Shown: positions 1 to 11,011 of the stretch, piece after piece
How positions within the stretch are numbered: the stretch's first letter is position 1
Layout: every line of letters starts with the position of its first letter
Source of the DNA: Schistosoma haematobium
Taxonomy: Eukaryota > Platyhelminthes > Trematoda > Strigeidida > Schistosomatidae
Assembly (NCBI RefSeq): GCF_000699445.3
Contig: NC_067195.1
Location: 10,840,287-10,904,286, forward strand
Length of the DNA: 64,000 nt
Direction of reading: 5' to 3'
Translations under genes and position numbers: made by a program
The notes under the pieces: generated by a model
Told to the model about the DNA's origin: nothing
Seen by the model: only the letters and a program-made list of their open reading frames with translations
Databases searched by the model: none

Positions 1-861
1 AATTTCCTCAAAGTGTATCCGAGGAAATTTATTCAATTGTGTGATAAGTCAATTTACTTCCCGATCTCACGTCTATAAACGAAACAGTCACATATTTCTG
101 TGATCGTTCGAATGAATTTTTTTACAAGGATAAAAACTTCAGAAGTACTTCGACTCCTTTGTTAATATAAACTTCTAATCCCGTCAGAATTCAACTCATA
201 TTAAGCACATCATAAATAACTGATCTTTGTTATTATAAAATGATAAATTTGAAGTTTCCTATCACCGACAGTAGTCCTGTAGTTACTAGTTTTCTAATAA
301 TTGTTTAACTACAGTCAGTCCGTGATGTAAAACTTTAAATAAGTTCGATCGTTTAGTTTTAGAATGATGTTCATAGCACTATTAGACAGTAGATAAGATT
401 CCGTACAGAGTTACATTTATCATCAATGTCATAATATATCTGTGGCTTGTAAGTCGAAACGATATTAACAGTTTTCAGAGGAACAACTTATTATTTAAGA
501 CTTTAATTTTATACTCTTAAATCTGTTCAATCTTTACAGAAATGTCGACAATTAAAACAGTATCTGAAGTAATTATTTTGAAGTGGTACAGAAGATTCGT
601 AACTCAGATGAATGATTTTAGTAGAGCTTCATTTTTTGAGTCGAATCAGGCTTTTATTGTCCTTCTGATCAGATTCACCGGCATAAAACTTAGATTTTTC
701 TCCTTCATGATTGAATATCTCACCTTTATCTCTTCAGACAGTATTTCAATTGGAATAATTATTATCAAACATCCCATTTATTATTGACTAATCTAAGAGC
801 AAGTTAAATTGTTATTATGAGATGTTTTCAAAATATTTTGCTGTAATTATTTTTTGAATAG
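1..861 (+). other. intronic sequence upstream of the first visible dynein exon
   Basis: AT-rich sequence with no open frame that I recognise. It ends with a splice acceptor AG at 860-861, so it is most simply the 3' part of a dynein heavy chain intron that starts outside the window. The 81-codon frame at 542-787 has no recognisable motif and is not called. Confidence 0.6.
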
Positions 862-1001
862 GATGTGGTGCGATTTCAATGGGACAAGGTCAAGAAGTTC
901 ACGCTCGACGTTTACTAAGCATTAGTATGCAAGAAGGTAGATGGGTACTGTTACAAAATTGCCATCTAGGATTAACATTTATGGATGAACTTACTGAAAT
1001 T
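862..1001 (+). CDS. dynein heavy chain exon a (AAA6 region)
   Basis: 140 nt: two leading bases complete a split codon, then 46 codons. It encodes [17 protein letters not shown] and [13 protein letters not shown], the conserved start of the AAA6 module. The acceptor AG is at 860-861 and the donor GTAAGT starts at 1002. It ends in phase 0. Confidence 0.93.
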
Positions 1002-4000
1002 GTAAGTAAAAATGTATTATGTCATAAATGACTAAGAAAATGGTATACATTTATCAAAAATATTTTATATAGTTAAAAATACTCAAAAATTCATATTGCA
1101 TATCAATTTTAAGTTATATTTCCTCCACAGTGTTGTTTGTAGTCTAATGACTGACTATATATGCACTGACAAGTCATCTAAAGTTAGAATAGATTGATCA
1201 TTGCATTTCCATTGACCTCATTGAATGATACAGGTGTAAATTCCAAGATTACTTTTTCAAAAAAATGTTTTAACATTAAAGACAAGCGTTAAAATCCCTA
1301 ATACAGCTTACATAACCATCTCTGATGAGTATCCGTCGAAGATGAAGCAGTTTGTCATCTATTATGTCATTAGAACACATTCACCTAATCCTGGGCATAA
1401 AGAGTGAATTAATTTTCTTTTTCTATTCAATGGGACCCAGGTGTGGAAATCCGTATACTGACCATTCCACTTCGGTTTTCTATACATAGATTTCCGTGAA
1501 GAACCATCTGACCTTCTTTTCAACTGGACATAAGAAAAAATTCCTCATTCGCCTCTTCTTCCAATGTGAATTGAATTAACTGATGACAACTATTGAACCG
1601 ATTCAAAATTTCATTGAGGTCCATTTCTTCACAAATAATCAAAGTATCATCCATATATCTTTAATATAAATGAAATCTCTCAATTATTGGTGGAAGTACC
1701 ATATTTTCCAGGTTGGTCATGAAGCAATCAGCTCACAATGAATTAATATACATACAACAGAAAAATTGCCCATTATAGATAGACTACTTCTAAATACTGA
1801 GAATATTGATTAGCATATTGTGTAATCAGCTAGTCATTGAGTGTAAATCATCATTATCCCTTTATTTCTTTTTTACAATTTATTCCAGGTAACAACTTCT
1901 AAAGGTGTACATGAATCATTTCGCTGTTGGCTAACTACAGAAGCTCACCCACAATTTCCAATAAATCTATTGCAATCTGGTATTAAATTCACTTATGATC
2001 CACCTATGGGTATACGTGCTGGTCTACGTAGAACATATGCTTTATTAACACAAGATCAATTAGACATTAGTAATTTGCCACAATGGAAACCTTTATTATA
2101 TTGTGTAGCATTTTTGCATACTACAGTGCAAGAACGTAGAAAATTTGGACCAATCGGTTGGAATATACCGTATGAATTTAATCAATCTGATTTTACATCA
2201 ACAGTCCAATTTATCCAAAATCATTTAGATGAAATCGATCCAAAAAAAGTATGACATTTTTTTGTAATTGATTGGGAAGAAATGTTAAACTAGTGACATG
2301 TATTTTTAACATTTTTTTTTTGCATTGATCGTTTATGTGATAAGATTTCAAATATAGTCCCATGGTTATATTATCTACATTAGTGGTTGATTTTAGTTAG
2401 ACAACCATTAAAAACTAGGAAGTAATTAATTCCGGGAGGTGATTCTCGAAGTCCCAGTAAGAAATCATGACCAGTGGAGTTCAGCCATGTTGGACTCGAG
2501 GTTACTTACCAATGACATTGAAAGATGGCTGTGTAATGTCGAGAAATGATCGAAGTTAAAAATGCTGACTCAGTGATCTAATAGTTTAGAACCACTTAGG
2601 GAGTTAGTTAGACACATGCGACATAGAAACTGGTACATATATGCGTTAGTTTAAGTCGCTACATGACATCAGAGCAGGGAGATGCATAAGTGGTATAAGT
2701 AGTAAAAGTACATGTGATAGTAGAGGATCAGGCCTAGAAGATATAATTCGGGAAAATATAGACCAGCAAGTCCTGCTTTCGATCCCTGATGAGGTCATAG
2801 ATAGTCATTGCTAATTCATATCCCATACCAGAGCGAAAACATTATTCGATAATCCTGGTTTTGGAGGTTGTCTAAATAGGATTAGTCCGTGATGTAAACC
2901 AAAAACCTCGACAATCCCCGCAAATCTCTGTTAGTATGATATTGTCGATAACTGTGGTTGATTACATAAACTTAACTCGATTCAGTAACCACATGGATGT
3001 TTGCATGCTACATTGAGTTTTGTTTGAGCAATTATAGACAGACCAGAAAGAAGTGGAACCAAGCGATTAAAAAACAATGAAATTAGTAGAATCAGCAGTG
3101 TAACCAAAGGATCAAAACTATTAGTCCACTTCTGAATAATAAATGGAGCAATTATCTAGTCATGTGGATATTTTCTAGGCACTTGTGTCAAAAGCTTTGT
3201 TTAGCTGTCAGCATAGCGTTGTGGAGATTGTTTAATTTCAACGATATCACGAACCGAGCTAAGTTTGACCACTACTGAATCCATGAAAACAATGGACGAC
3301 CGTCTTGTTCCACTATGGGACTCCTCAACAGTGAGCACGTTCGGTCTCATGCGCAAACGCCCAACCTACAGACCAGTGAGCCGGGATCCAGAGATGCACA
3401 AGTGTGAATTCAATCAATCCACGATATTCCACCACCATTTATGGTGTTGCGTGAGTACTTTTTCGCACCCGTCAAAGTTTAGCTCCACTGGTTGTGGTTT
3501 CAGACAATAATGAAGAACTTATGCTTAAGCTATCATACTTTAGAGAATCCAATAGAATAGTATCGGTAAATCTTGTGGTATCTCAGTAACAAATAATTTG
3601 AATACATACTAGATTGTCTATATGTACTTAAGATTTGTAAATCCTTGTCTGGTTAACTTTAAACATTACAAAACTCCTATTTAAGATTTATTAATTTTTG
3701 TTTATTTCATTCCCATAGCATCGTCTTGAATCAAATTCTATTCTCGTTCAGACACCCACTTTTTATATAACTCACAGTGGAAATAATTATACATCATTGT
3801 AGGATCAACCGTTGATCTCCTATTATTCACACAATTACTAATTGATATGACAGTTTATTTAAGTATAAACTGCACTCCACGAATTTCACTCATTCTGAGC
3901 AAAATTATACACACCACTGAATTGATTTATCACTTATGTTCTTTTTTATAAACACGGCTGTAGATTTTTCAAGGATGACACATTAACAAGGAAGATCTAT

Positions 4001-7000
4001 TACAACATAATTGCTACATATAACCGTTTTAAAAACTTTTGCAGGGAATTTCATGGCCTACTGTTCGTTATATGATTGGCGAAGTGCAATATGGTGGTCG
4101 CGTTACAGATGATTATGATAAGCGTTTGCTTAATACTTATGCCAAAGTGTGGTTTTCAGAAAATATATTCAGTGATACCTTTGAGTTTTATCGAGGTTAC
4201 AATGTACCCAAATGTAGAACACTAGATGAATATCAGACTAACATTGACAATTTACCATTGGTTGATTCACCTGAATGCTTTGGTTTACACTCGAATGCAG
4301 ATATTACGTAAGTTTCAGAGTTTGATTATAATTTATTGTGATCAAGCACTATATGTTTCAGTAAAGGTATAGAGATCAGAATGACTAGTTTAAATTAATC
4401 AACTTGGAGTAGAATCCAGAATATTCACTTCAATCTATTTATGATGCGTCAGCTGGAGGTACTTGGATCCCAGTGTTGACGTTGACACTAAGTATTTACT
4501 ATTAAGAACGATAAAATACACTCTTACAAATAACCACATACTCACTGAAAAACTTAGTGACCATCTGGAATCATTTGTTAAGTAAACAATGTGTCGGCAC
4601 TTGGAGCGATAAATACTAGTTTCGAATCTTAGTGCTAAACATCAACACTGAGACCGAAGCAAACCCATCTAACGATTCCTAAATACAAAGGAACGCGCGT
4701 AGTGTATTTCAACGTTATTAATAACGCAAATCTACTAAATATGTCAACAAAAGGCAGTATTGAGATAATCCGGTCAGGGTGCATAGATTGCAGTTTTGAA
4801 TATTAACGGGAAATAACAAACTGTTAAAAGTGGTCATATACCATCCAGAAGAAGAAGAACAACTTTACTTTCTACTCATCATTTTATCCTACCAGAAAAA
4901 ATGTCTTATTCCAATTGTATTCATAGCGTATATCCGACAAAGGAACGGAAGTATATTTATCCTTCTTTGAACGAAAGTTATGGATATGTTACTAAATATA
5001 AACCAAGAGACAATCACCTGCAACACTGAATTTTGTTTGCTAGATATTGGCCAGCAAAATGAGCAACCACGTGAACTGCTGAACTACAATATCAGAATAA
5101 CAGTATTTTGAGATGGGGTGGAAAGACAAAATTATACTACTTTACTCATTGTGATTTTTGTTCAACATAATTTCCGCTTATAATCCGGTTCAGTGTAACA
5201 TTTGTTATATTTTCAGTGTGATATTTTATTCAGTATAACATTGCTTTATTTGAGTGTGATGTTTATTCAAGGTACAATATACTTGGTATCGAAACAGGAA
5301 TGACTACTGAGGTTGAGTTTTTATAACATTGAAGTTGCCTACTCACGTAACATGTTTACATCTTATCATCTGACCAACGATCAAAAACAAGATATGACCA
5401 GGACAAAATATATTATGACAAAGCACAACTCTGCCTGTCTGCGTTCATTGGATAAATGCAACTCACTTTCACCAGACACGTCAACAGTAAATTAGGGTTG
5501 CCATTTTATTCCAATTAATAGTTTACAAACTACAAATTGTCATCTGTCAAATGAACTTCGTTCCCGAAGATAGCTAAGCTTTATTTAGTCAAGTAAAGTT
5601 GGGTGACTAAGTGGTATAGTGACGTAGGAACCAAAAAGTACCTATTTTACTCCTATAACTAGATCTAATAGTCAATTAGAAGGCATTCCATATTTTATTA
5701 AACATGAATCTACACTCCCCGAATATAAGTTCCAAATCAAAGGAATTAAATTAAAATTGGTATCTTAATGAGATAAAAGACCGAACTGAGTAAAATAACT
5801 AATGAAAAAGTGGGTAACTGTTTCGCTTTAATATAGGACTACTCAGAGGTGTGCATCCACGATCCCATCAAAAGCAATCGAAGGTCATTGCACATTATCG
5901 CAAATCGATCAGAGTTAAACATGTATACCGTTAGGTTTCAGCTCAGAGTCTAATGATTAAGCGCTTGTCGCTAGACTGAAGTTTTTGGGAACGAAACAGC
6001 TATCCAATCCTTTCAGCTTTTCAATGCTTGTTGGATTCAGTTCAGTATTTGATGTCCATAATGCTCAACCATCAGCACTAACTTCATACTGATAAAATTA
6101 TTTCTATCAACAATTACACATGTTGATACAATTATTTGGTTGCTTTTTTCATTTCAGCTACTCTACAAATACAGTCAGTTCGATGTTATCAACTATTGTT
6201 AATATTCAACCAAAAGATAGCGGAGGAGGTGGAGGTGAAACAAGAGAATCTGTTGTTTACAAAATGGCTGATGATATTTTACAGAAATTACCACCCGATT
6301 TTAATCCATTCGAGGTGAGTTCTGTATATTAAGCAGAGATGGATGGTGGTAGCTGTAGAATTTAGGACACGCGCCTTGTCTTATTTAGGACTCGTCAAGT
6401 AGATGTGCTTGCATCCGACTCTTGATTTACACCCCGGGACTCGAATCCAGTACGATCCGCTTCAAATGCAATCGAGTTACACATTTAATTATTGAAACCA
6501 GGTTCCTGGTTAGCAAAAAACCAGGTGATAAACATTTGAGGTGAATAAATGTTGGAATGCGTTTGTCCGTCCGTAAGCAGGTATTTAATAACTTCATCAA
6601 TGCTTGGCTGTATTTGAAATAGTTGAGTTAATCTTTTTCTGAAAGACAATCTAGTTTCGTATACTGTGGGAATTATAACTGCATGCTAAATTAGGAATAT
6701 GCGGTAAAAGCATCCTGTACCGAGAACCTTAAGTGACGTGTCAGCCAAGTGTAGCGTGGCGTCGAGTCGCGTTTAACTATGATAACCACTACAGGAAGGT
6801 TGCGTACTAAATATCAGAAGGCAATTGAAGGTTGTAGCTAAGTATATTTGTTGATGATCTCGTGGTATCGAAAGAATACCCAGATCGTACAAGCGGATTT
6901 ACTGAGCAAACGTAAGTTCGTACAAGGTCACAACCAACGGAAGGAAGAATGTACAGTTAAACAAACAAGTACAATAAAACAATCACTGGTACAATTGGTT

Positions 7001-10000
7001 ATAGTAATTATTATTTCCATTAAACCAATCGCGTTCTCTTGATAAAAGTAGATCACTACAGGAGCCCCTCGCTAGGAAGGGTTTACACTTTCGATAGGTA
7101 GTGGTTTAGTTCGTGGGACTGATCAACAAACGTGCGATTGTGGGACGAAAGGGTTGGCGGAACAGGAAGCGATTGTTGATCCTCGAGTTGCCACCGAAGG
7201 TCCTTTACGTAGAACTGTACCAGGAGGAGTGTGTTGTATTTTTTGCTCGAGTTAGCATACCACACCATAGTGGTTTGTATCCATGATCTGAGGATTGCGT
7301 TCGAAGTGGTGCGGACCAGAAAACGGGTTATACATTTTCGACCTGTATCTTTTATTCCCCCACGACCCGGAAGTTTGGTTTGCCGCACTGGAGTCTCAAT
7401 TCGAGACCCGTCATATTACGAGCCAAAGGCAGAAACACGCCTACGCTCTTGAATCTTTACCTGGGGATCATATAGTAGCCGTCCGTGAGGTAGTCCTCAA
7501 CTCCAACGTGCCCAACGTTTACGATCGTCTCAAGGAGGCGATCCTCAGATATTCCCTCTTATCGAGGGAGGAACGATTGAGGACGTTACTAGCACGTCAC
7601 CCCCTCGGTGATGCTAAACCGAGCCACTACCTCACGCGCCTGCAATCTCTCGCAGAACCTACGGCAGCCGATTCTGAAATTGTTAAGGGACTGTGGCTCG
7701 AATCCTTACCATCACATATCCAACCAACAGTCACGGCACTACTCGAGGACGCACCACTCAACCAGGTGGCCCTCACAGCAGACAAAATATTAGCAAGAAC
7801 TAGCAACAGAGACAACTACATAGTTGCCTCAACGGCACGTTCGAACGTAGATATGGACGCTAGTCACTTCCAGGCTCAAGGTGATAGGGACGATTGTATT
7901 CATACACGTCTTAGCTTTCGAGACTGTTGCAACATACCCGAACCCTAAGTCCAAAGAACCAGATCACGCTCTCGAAAAGCCGTAACCACTCGCCCAACGA
8001 GGACATCCTTCAAGCCACGCCGAAAGGCGGCTTCGGAAGCAAGTGGAGGTCGGTGCTGATTTCACCGCTCCTTCGGGTCCGGTGCTCATACAAGGCAGGA
8101 AACTCCAAGGCCGGCGAGTACGGCTGCCTTTACTCGCCGGCCTTTCAACTCAGGTTGGCCGTTTATTTTATGTGCACGATTATCGCACAAACGCTAGGTA
8201 CCTAGTAGATACTGGTGCCCAAGTTTCTGTCGTACCTCTCGGTAACAGTAAGTCACAAGCTACGACGCTTCGACTACGCGCTGCGAATGGCTCAGCCATT
8301 CCTACCTATGGTACACGACAACTCACGGTCAACCTGGGCAACCGACGACAGTATCTGTGAACGTTCATCGTTGCCGATGTTCCCACAGCCATACTCGGTA
8401 TTGATTTCCTACAGCACTACGAATTGCTAGTCGATTCACGTAGGCTGCAGCTAATTGATACTTCGTCGAACAGCAAATTCACGGGCTTCAAAGCTCACAC
8501 AAACGCGTATCAGCGGGGGGCTCCTGTAGTGACCTACTTTTATCAAGAGAATGCGATTGGTTTAATGGAAACAATTCTTAATGGAGAAAATCCTAATTCC
8601 TGAAATACATCAGTAAAACAAATAAGTTAACTCAGTGAATTCACTAGTTCAAATTAAAATAAATACTCATATCTTTATTCCTTAATCCAGGTAAAAGAAC
8701 GATTAATTAAAATGGATCATTTAAAACCGCTTCATATATTTTTAAAACAAGAAGTTGATCGTATGCAACGTGTTATATCCAATGTTCGTACAACATTGAG
8801 TGATTTAAAATTAGCAATTGATGGTACAATTATAATGTCAGAAAATTTACGTGATGCATTAGACAACATATTTGATGCGCGTATTCCAAGTACATGGAGA
8901 AAAGTAAGTTAACTGTGATTTATGTAAAAATGTAGAGTATGAACACGAGTCTGACTATTGGTTGCAAGGGGGGAAAATTTGTTTAGTTCTGAACAATCGG
9001 AACCAATTTAAAAATCGCAACCATAATAGTTATTTAAATTGAGATTGCTACCTAACAGTGAACTTGATTGATTTTTCACAATATCGAGTTCAGGAAATTC
9101 AGTTCTTATGGAGAATATTCAATCTTTAAACCAATGGATCATTAACTGGATGGTTTTATATTTCCCACTGTATATATACGCATACACTGAAAACATAAAA
9201 GTTGAGGAACACATAAGATCATTGGTGCCAAGATGCAATGCACATCGACACTAACACACGAGCATAAGTAGGTAAATAGAAGACATGATTTTGCAGGAGA
9301 GCTTAAGCTAACAATTAATTGACCACTGAGTGGTGACTAGTCTTACGTACCACTAATCCTTTAATGACAAACGAATCCTGTCGATCAGGTTACAATGAAC
9401 ACACTAGTCTACGTGACTCGTATACCATGCTGAAATGTTAGGTGGTTGGAGGCAGGGGGTGGCTATGATCTTGAGGGAACTGAAGCATCCTGCGGGATTA
9501 AAACCCGGATCATCCGGTTCACACTATATGTTACTGACAAGCTATTCGAGCCCCTCTACATAAAGCAAAATCAGTCCCCGGGTTTTAATGACATTACCAT
9601 GTTTGAAATTACAAAAGAAATACTGTTTTGCCAACCTTTTCTAGATGTCATGGGAATCAGCAACTCTTGGATTTTGGTTCACGGATTTACTTGACAGGAA
9701 TGCTCAATTTAGTAATTGGCTTTTTGAAGGTCGTCCAATTTGCTATTGGATGACAGGATTTTTTAATCCCCAAGTGAGTTTCATGTAGGAATGTTTATTT
9801 TTAGAGATAATTTCTAGATACAAACTAATAGCCCATTGTCGAACATCAAATGGAGACCTTTGCGATTGGTCTATTCAGTTTTTTAGGTCACAATCGTTAA
9901 CTCCGAGAAACATTAACAAGTAGATAATGCTATCCAAATAACTATGTGTACTTTTCTCGAAGTATTTGACTCGTCAGATACACTTCTGCTGAAAAAATCA

Positions 10001-11011
10001 AACGATTAGTTGTTTAGTCGCCTGTACAACCAGAGTTGCAGAAGCAAATTTTATTATTAAGGCCTACAGAGGGTTTTGGAGGCTATCTCTAGCAATCTAC
10101 CACTACGTTTACGATCCTAACTAAACACATTTAAATGAATTTCAACTACTACAGAATGGGAGTCGTTTATTCGACCCCTTACTACAGATAAGTGGCAATT
10201 TCTCCGAACTTATTTTACTATTTTCCTTTAGATAAAATTATTTTAAACTATAAGATCTAGTAGAGTAGGTTAAAATGACAACTCTGAGCAAAAAACTTCT
10301 AGAAAAAAAACTATTGAGACTACTTTTAGTTTTGTCTATACTTCAACATGTCGATACTCCTGTGAGAACATTCATTTTCAATACCATTATTTTATGCAGT
10401 GATTGTACTTTTAGCATTCATGTGACTAAAATAACCCCTTCAATTTTTTTGCTTGTTTCGTAGTTTAAAGAATCAACTTTATACAACAAAAAACCAATTT
10501 TAAGACTTTTAATTACTTCATCATGGATAAAGTAACTTTTTTCAACTGTTTTAACAATTACGGATTGTCATAACTATTCACTATCTTATTTTAGGGCTTC
10601 CTCACTGCTATGAGACAAGAAGTGGCCAGAGCAAATAAATATGCCCTAGATGATGTAGCTTTAACAAACGATGTGACGAAATTAATGCGTGAAGAATTAA
10701 CTAAAGGTCCAACTGAAGGTGTTTACATTCACGGTCTTAGTTTAGATGGAGCTGGTTGGGATCGTAAACAAGCTAGACTAATGGAACCGCTACCAAAACT
10801 ATTGTACACTCCACTCCCAGTAGTGCATGTATCTGCATTTTCTCAATCAATCGGTGAGAAAAGTAAACCTGGAATATTCTATTCATGTCCAGTTTACAAA
10901 AAGCCTAAACGTACCGATTTGAATTACATATTTCCTTTAATGCTTCGTAGTGCAGTAGATGCAGATCATTGGATTTTAAGGGGAGTTGCTCTTTTAGGTG
11001 ATGTTAAATAG
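862..11011 (+). CDS. axonemal outer-arm dynein heavy chain, C-terminal seven exons (DNAH5/DNAH8 type)
   Basis: This is the 3' end of a dynein heavy chain, the ATP-driven motor of the outer arm of ciliary and flagellar axonemes. Joining 862-1001, 1889-2248, 4045-4307, 6158-6314, 8691-8903, 9645-9773 and 10595-11011 gives one continuous frame of about 558 codons, with GT donors and AG acceptors at every junction and matching phases. The start lies in the AAA6 module ([13 protein letters not shown], then [10 protein letters not shown]). The rest is the C-terminal dynein domain, with [58 protein letters not shown] and the closing [13 protein letters not shown]. From memory of the family, the order, the spacing and the GVALL(C/G)D(V/I)K ending fit the DNAH5/DNAH8 (gamma) class better than inner-arm or cytoplasmic chains. 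No break is visible, so the gene looks functional although four of its six introns carry mobile-element debris. The 5' part lies outside the window. Confidence 0.95.
1420..1770 (-). mobile_element. decayed Penelope-like element RT fragment inside an intron
   Basis: Read on the - strand, this part of intron 1002-1888 gives [12 protein letters not shown] (RT catalytic YxDD motif, around 1640-1660), followed by [19 protein letters not shown]. The spacing from YxDD to the FNSCH..IQFT segment is that of Penelope-like reverse transcriptases. A stop follows EEFFLMSS, and upstream only [11 protein letters not shown] survives. It is a relic, oriented against the host gene, and far more decayed than the Penelope element near 62 kb. 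Confidence 0.6.
1889..2248 (+). CDS. dynein heavy chain exon b (AAA6 to lid)
   Basis: 360 nt, exactly 120 codons, phase 0 at both ends. It encodes [49 protein letters not shown] and FIQNHLDE, all strongly conserved in axonemal heavy chains. The acceptor AG is at 1887-1888. The donor is GTATGA at 2249, weaker than its neighbours. Confidence 0.95.
2249..4044 (+). other. dynein intron, 1.8 kb
   Basis: AT-rich intron with no host coding frame seen. It holds a SINE relic at about 3280-3420. The 81-codon open frame at 3265-3510 reads across that relic in antisense and is not a gene. The stretch 2400-2780 has scraps that resemble the same SINE family but are too decayed to call. Confidence 0.7.
3280..3420 (-). 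repeat. SM-alpha-like SINE relic
   Basis: On the - strand this holds GAGGAGTCCCATA followed by a decayed GACGAAAC-type box (here AACAAGACGG) and GTCGTCCA, in the order of the schistosome SM-alpha SINE. The better-kept relic at 15318-15472 has the same order. SM-alpha is known for a hammerhead-ribozyme-derived core; the core residues here are altered, so no activity is expected. Confidence 0.45.
4045..4307 (+). CDS. dynein heavy chain exon c (C-terminal domain start)
   Basis: 263 nt: 87 codons plus two bases of a split codon. It encodes [29 protein letters not shown] and the class-typical [10 protein letters not shown]. The acceptor AG is at 4043-4044 and the donor GTAAGT at 4308. The split codon is completed by the first base of exon 6158-6314. 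Confidence 0.95.
4308..6157 (+). other. dynein intron, 1.85 kb
   Basis: Mostly AT-rich sequence without a recognised gene. The part 5941-6000 has an AAGCGCTTG segment followed by a degenerate box-B-like GGGAACGAAAC, suggestive of a SINE head on the + strand, and 5850-5880 resembles the opposite end of a SINE (GCATCCACGATCCC). Both are too short for firm calls. The 60-codon frame at 5313-5495 is not recognised. Confidence 0.55.
6158..6314 (+). CDS. dynein heavy chain exon d
   Basis: 157 nt: one base completes the split codon, then 52 codons. It encodes [19 protein letters not shown], a glycine run and [16 protein letters not shown], followed by LPPDFNPFE. The acceptor AG is at 6156-6157 and the donor GTGAGT at 6315. 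The five-glycine loop sits where vertebrate DNAH5/8 proteins have a shorter glycine-rich stretch. Confidence 0.93.
6315..6749 (+). other. dynein intron, part upstream of the gypsy insertion
   Basis: No gene. Around 6385-6480 is a decayed repeat with GGGACTCGAATCC, similar to a tRNA B box, and an ACTCGTCA segment that also occurs near 14185. It is a possible SINE or dispersed-repeat scrap; its family was not identified. Confidence 0.4.
6750..7060 (-). repeat. LTR, reverse orientation, 311 bp
   Basis: Starts TGTAGCGTGGCGTCGAG and ends GATCACTACA, so in its own sense it runs TGTAGTGATC to CGACGCCACGCTACA. Both ends match the array LTRs (408 bp), but it is about 100 bp shorter. The next bases, GGAGCCCC, are the reverse of the polypurine tract. 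Confidence 0.85.
7061..7326 (-). mobile_element. internal 3' end of a gypsy element (reverse)
   Basis: The reverse complement matches the last ~260 bp before the 3' LTR in the tandem-array units, including the GATCAGTCCCACGA and CGAAAGTGTAAACCC segments and the GGGGCTCC polypurine end. The match stops near 7326, where + strand Gag begins. The open frame on the - strand at 7083-7388 is a by-product of this noncoding stretch. Confidence 0.75.
7327..7948 (+). pseudogene. gag: Gag capsid-like relic of a gypsy element
   Basis: The frame ending at 7948 reads [18 protein letters not shown] near its start, then [44 protein letters not shown] and [21 protein letters not shown]. This is the helical capsid pattern of Ty3/gypsy Gag proteins, where WF..LE.QF is the usual N-terminal signature. 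Residues before about codon 12 come from the antisense junction, so the true start is lost. No Cys-His zinc knuckle is visible before the stop, although CsRn1-type Gags carry an unusual one; that part appears deleted or decayed. Confidence 0.75.
8043..8510 (+). pseudogene. retropepsin-like aspartic protease relic of a gypsy element
   Basis: The frame from 8043 gives [16 protein letters not shown] and then [13 protein letters not shown], the retropepsin active-site loop (catalytic Asp of DTG at codon ~74). An in-frame TGA at 8358-8360 interrupts it. The same frame continues with [19 protein letters not shown], the conserved C-terminal flap (ILGIDFL), and then DSRRLQLID. The coding sequence then joins a polypurine tract, so RT and all later domains are deleted. 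The stop and deletion rule out a working protein. Confidence 0.8.
8525..8576 (+). repeat. truncated LTR start (+ strand)
   Basis: A GCGGGGGGCTCC polypurine tract comes before TGTAGTGACCTACTTTT, which matches the reverse of the LTR end at 7030-7060. The similarity stops at about 8576, so only the first ~52 bp remain. With the LTR at 6750-7060 it forms an inverted pair. Confidence 0.75.
8691..8903 (+). CDS. dynein heavy chain exon e
   Basis: 213 nt, exactly 71 codons, phase 0 at both ends. It encodes [28 protein letters not shown] and [20 protein letters not shown], the central helices of the dynein C-terminal domain. The acceptor AG is at 8689-8690 and the donor GTAAGT at 8904. It begins about 115 bp after the end of the intronic gypsy debris. 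Confidence 0.94.
8904..9644 (+). other. dynein intron, 741 bp
   Basis: No gene. Around 9440-9540 is GGGATTAAAACCCGG and CCGGTTCAC, a possible decayed box-B-like repeat. The 82-codon frame at 9446-9694 reads through it into the next exon in the wrong frame and is not coding. Confidence 0.5.
9645..9773 (+). CDS. dynein heavy chain exon f
   Basis: 129 nt, exactly 43 codons, phase 0. It encodes [19 protein letters not shown] and [17 protein letters not shown]. The acceptor is CTAG at 9641-9644 and the donor GTGAGT at 9774. This short exon has no long open frame of its own and is recognised by its fit between the neighbouring exons and its family match. Confidence 0.92.
9774..10594 (+). other. 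dynein intron, 821 bp
   Basis: AT-rich intron in which I see no gene or clear repeat. The 62-codon frame at 10275-10463 has no recognisable content. Confidence 0.6.
10595..11011 (+). CDS. dynein heavy chain terminal exon
   Basis: 417 nt: 138 codons and the TAG stop. It encodes [68 protein letters not shown] and the C-terminal [14 protein letters not shown]. The acceptor AG is at 10593-10594. The end corresponds to the natural end of the family, so the protein is not truncated. Confidence 0.96.
   Translation, partial: GFLTAMRQEVARANKYALDDVALTNDVTKLMREELTKGPTEGVYIHGLSLDGAGWDRKQARLMEPLPKLLYTPLPVVHVSAFSQSIGEKSKPGIFYSCPVYKKPKRTDLNYIFPLMLRSAVDADHWILRGVALLGDVK

Larger units (their letters stand above)
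6750..8576. mobile_element. rearranged CsRn1/Boudicca-like Ty3/gypsy element in a dynein intron
   Basis: The element is in two opposing orientations. From 6750 it runs on the - strand: an LTR (6750-7060), then the internal 3' end up to about 7326. There the polarity flips and Gag and protease relics run on the + strand (about 7327-8510). They join abruptly to a polypurine tract and the first ~52 bp of a + strand LTR. RT, RNase H and integrase are missing. The - strand part matches the 3' ends of the tandem-array units at 28.6-60.6 kb, so it is a relative of that family. No target duplication is evident. Inversion after insertion, or two insertions with deletions, would both explain it. Confidence 0.8.

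Noticed and set aside
542..787. 81-codon frame near the window start
   Set aside because: Hydrophobic, Ile/Phe-rich translation of AT-rich intron; it does not fit the dynein sequence or any known family.
1322..1343. CTGATGAG followed by GTCGAAG, resembling a hammerhead ribozyme core
   Set aside because: The segment between the two boxes cannot form a proper stem II, and it lies antisense to the nearby Penelope relic.
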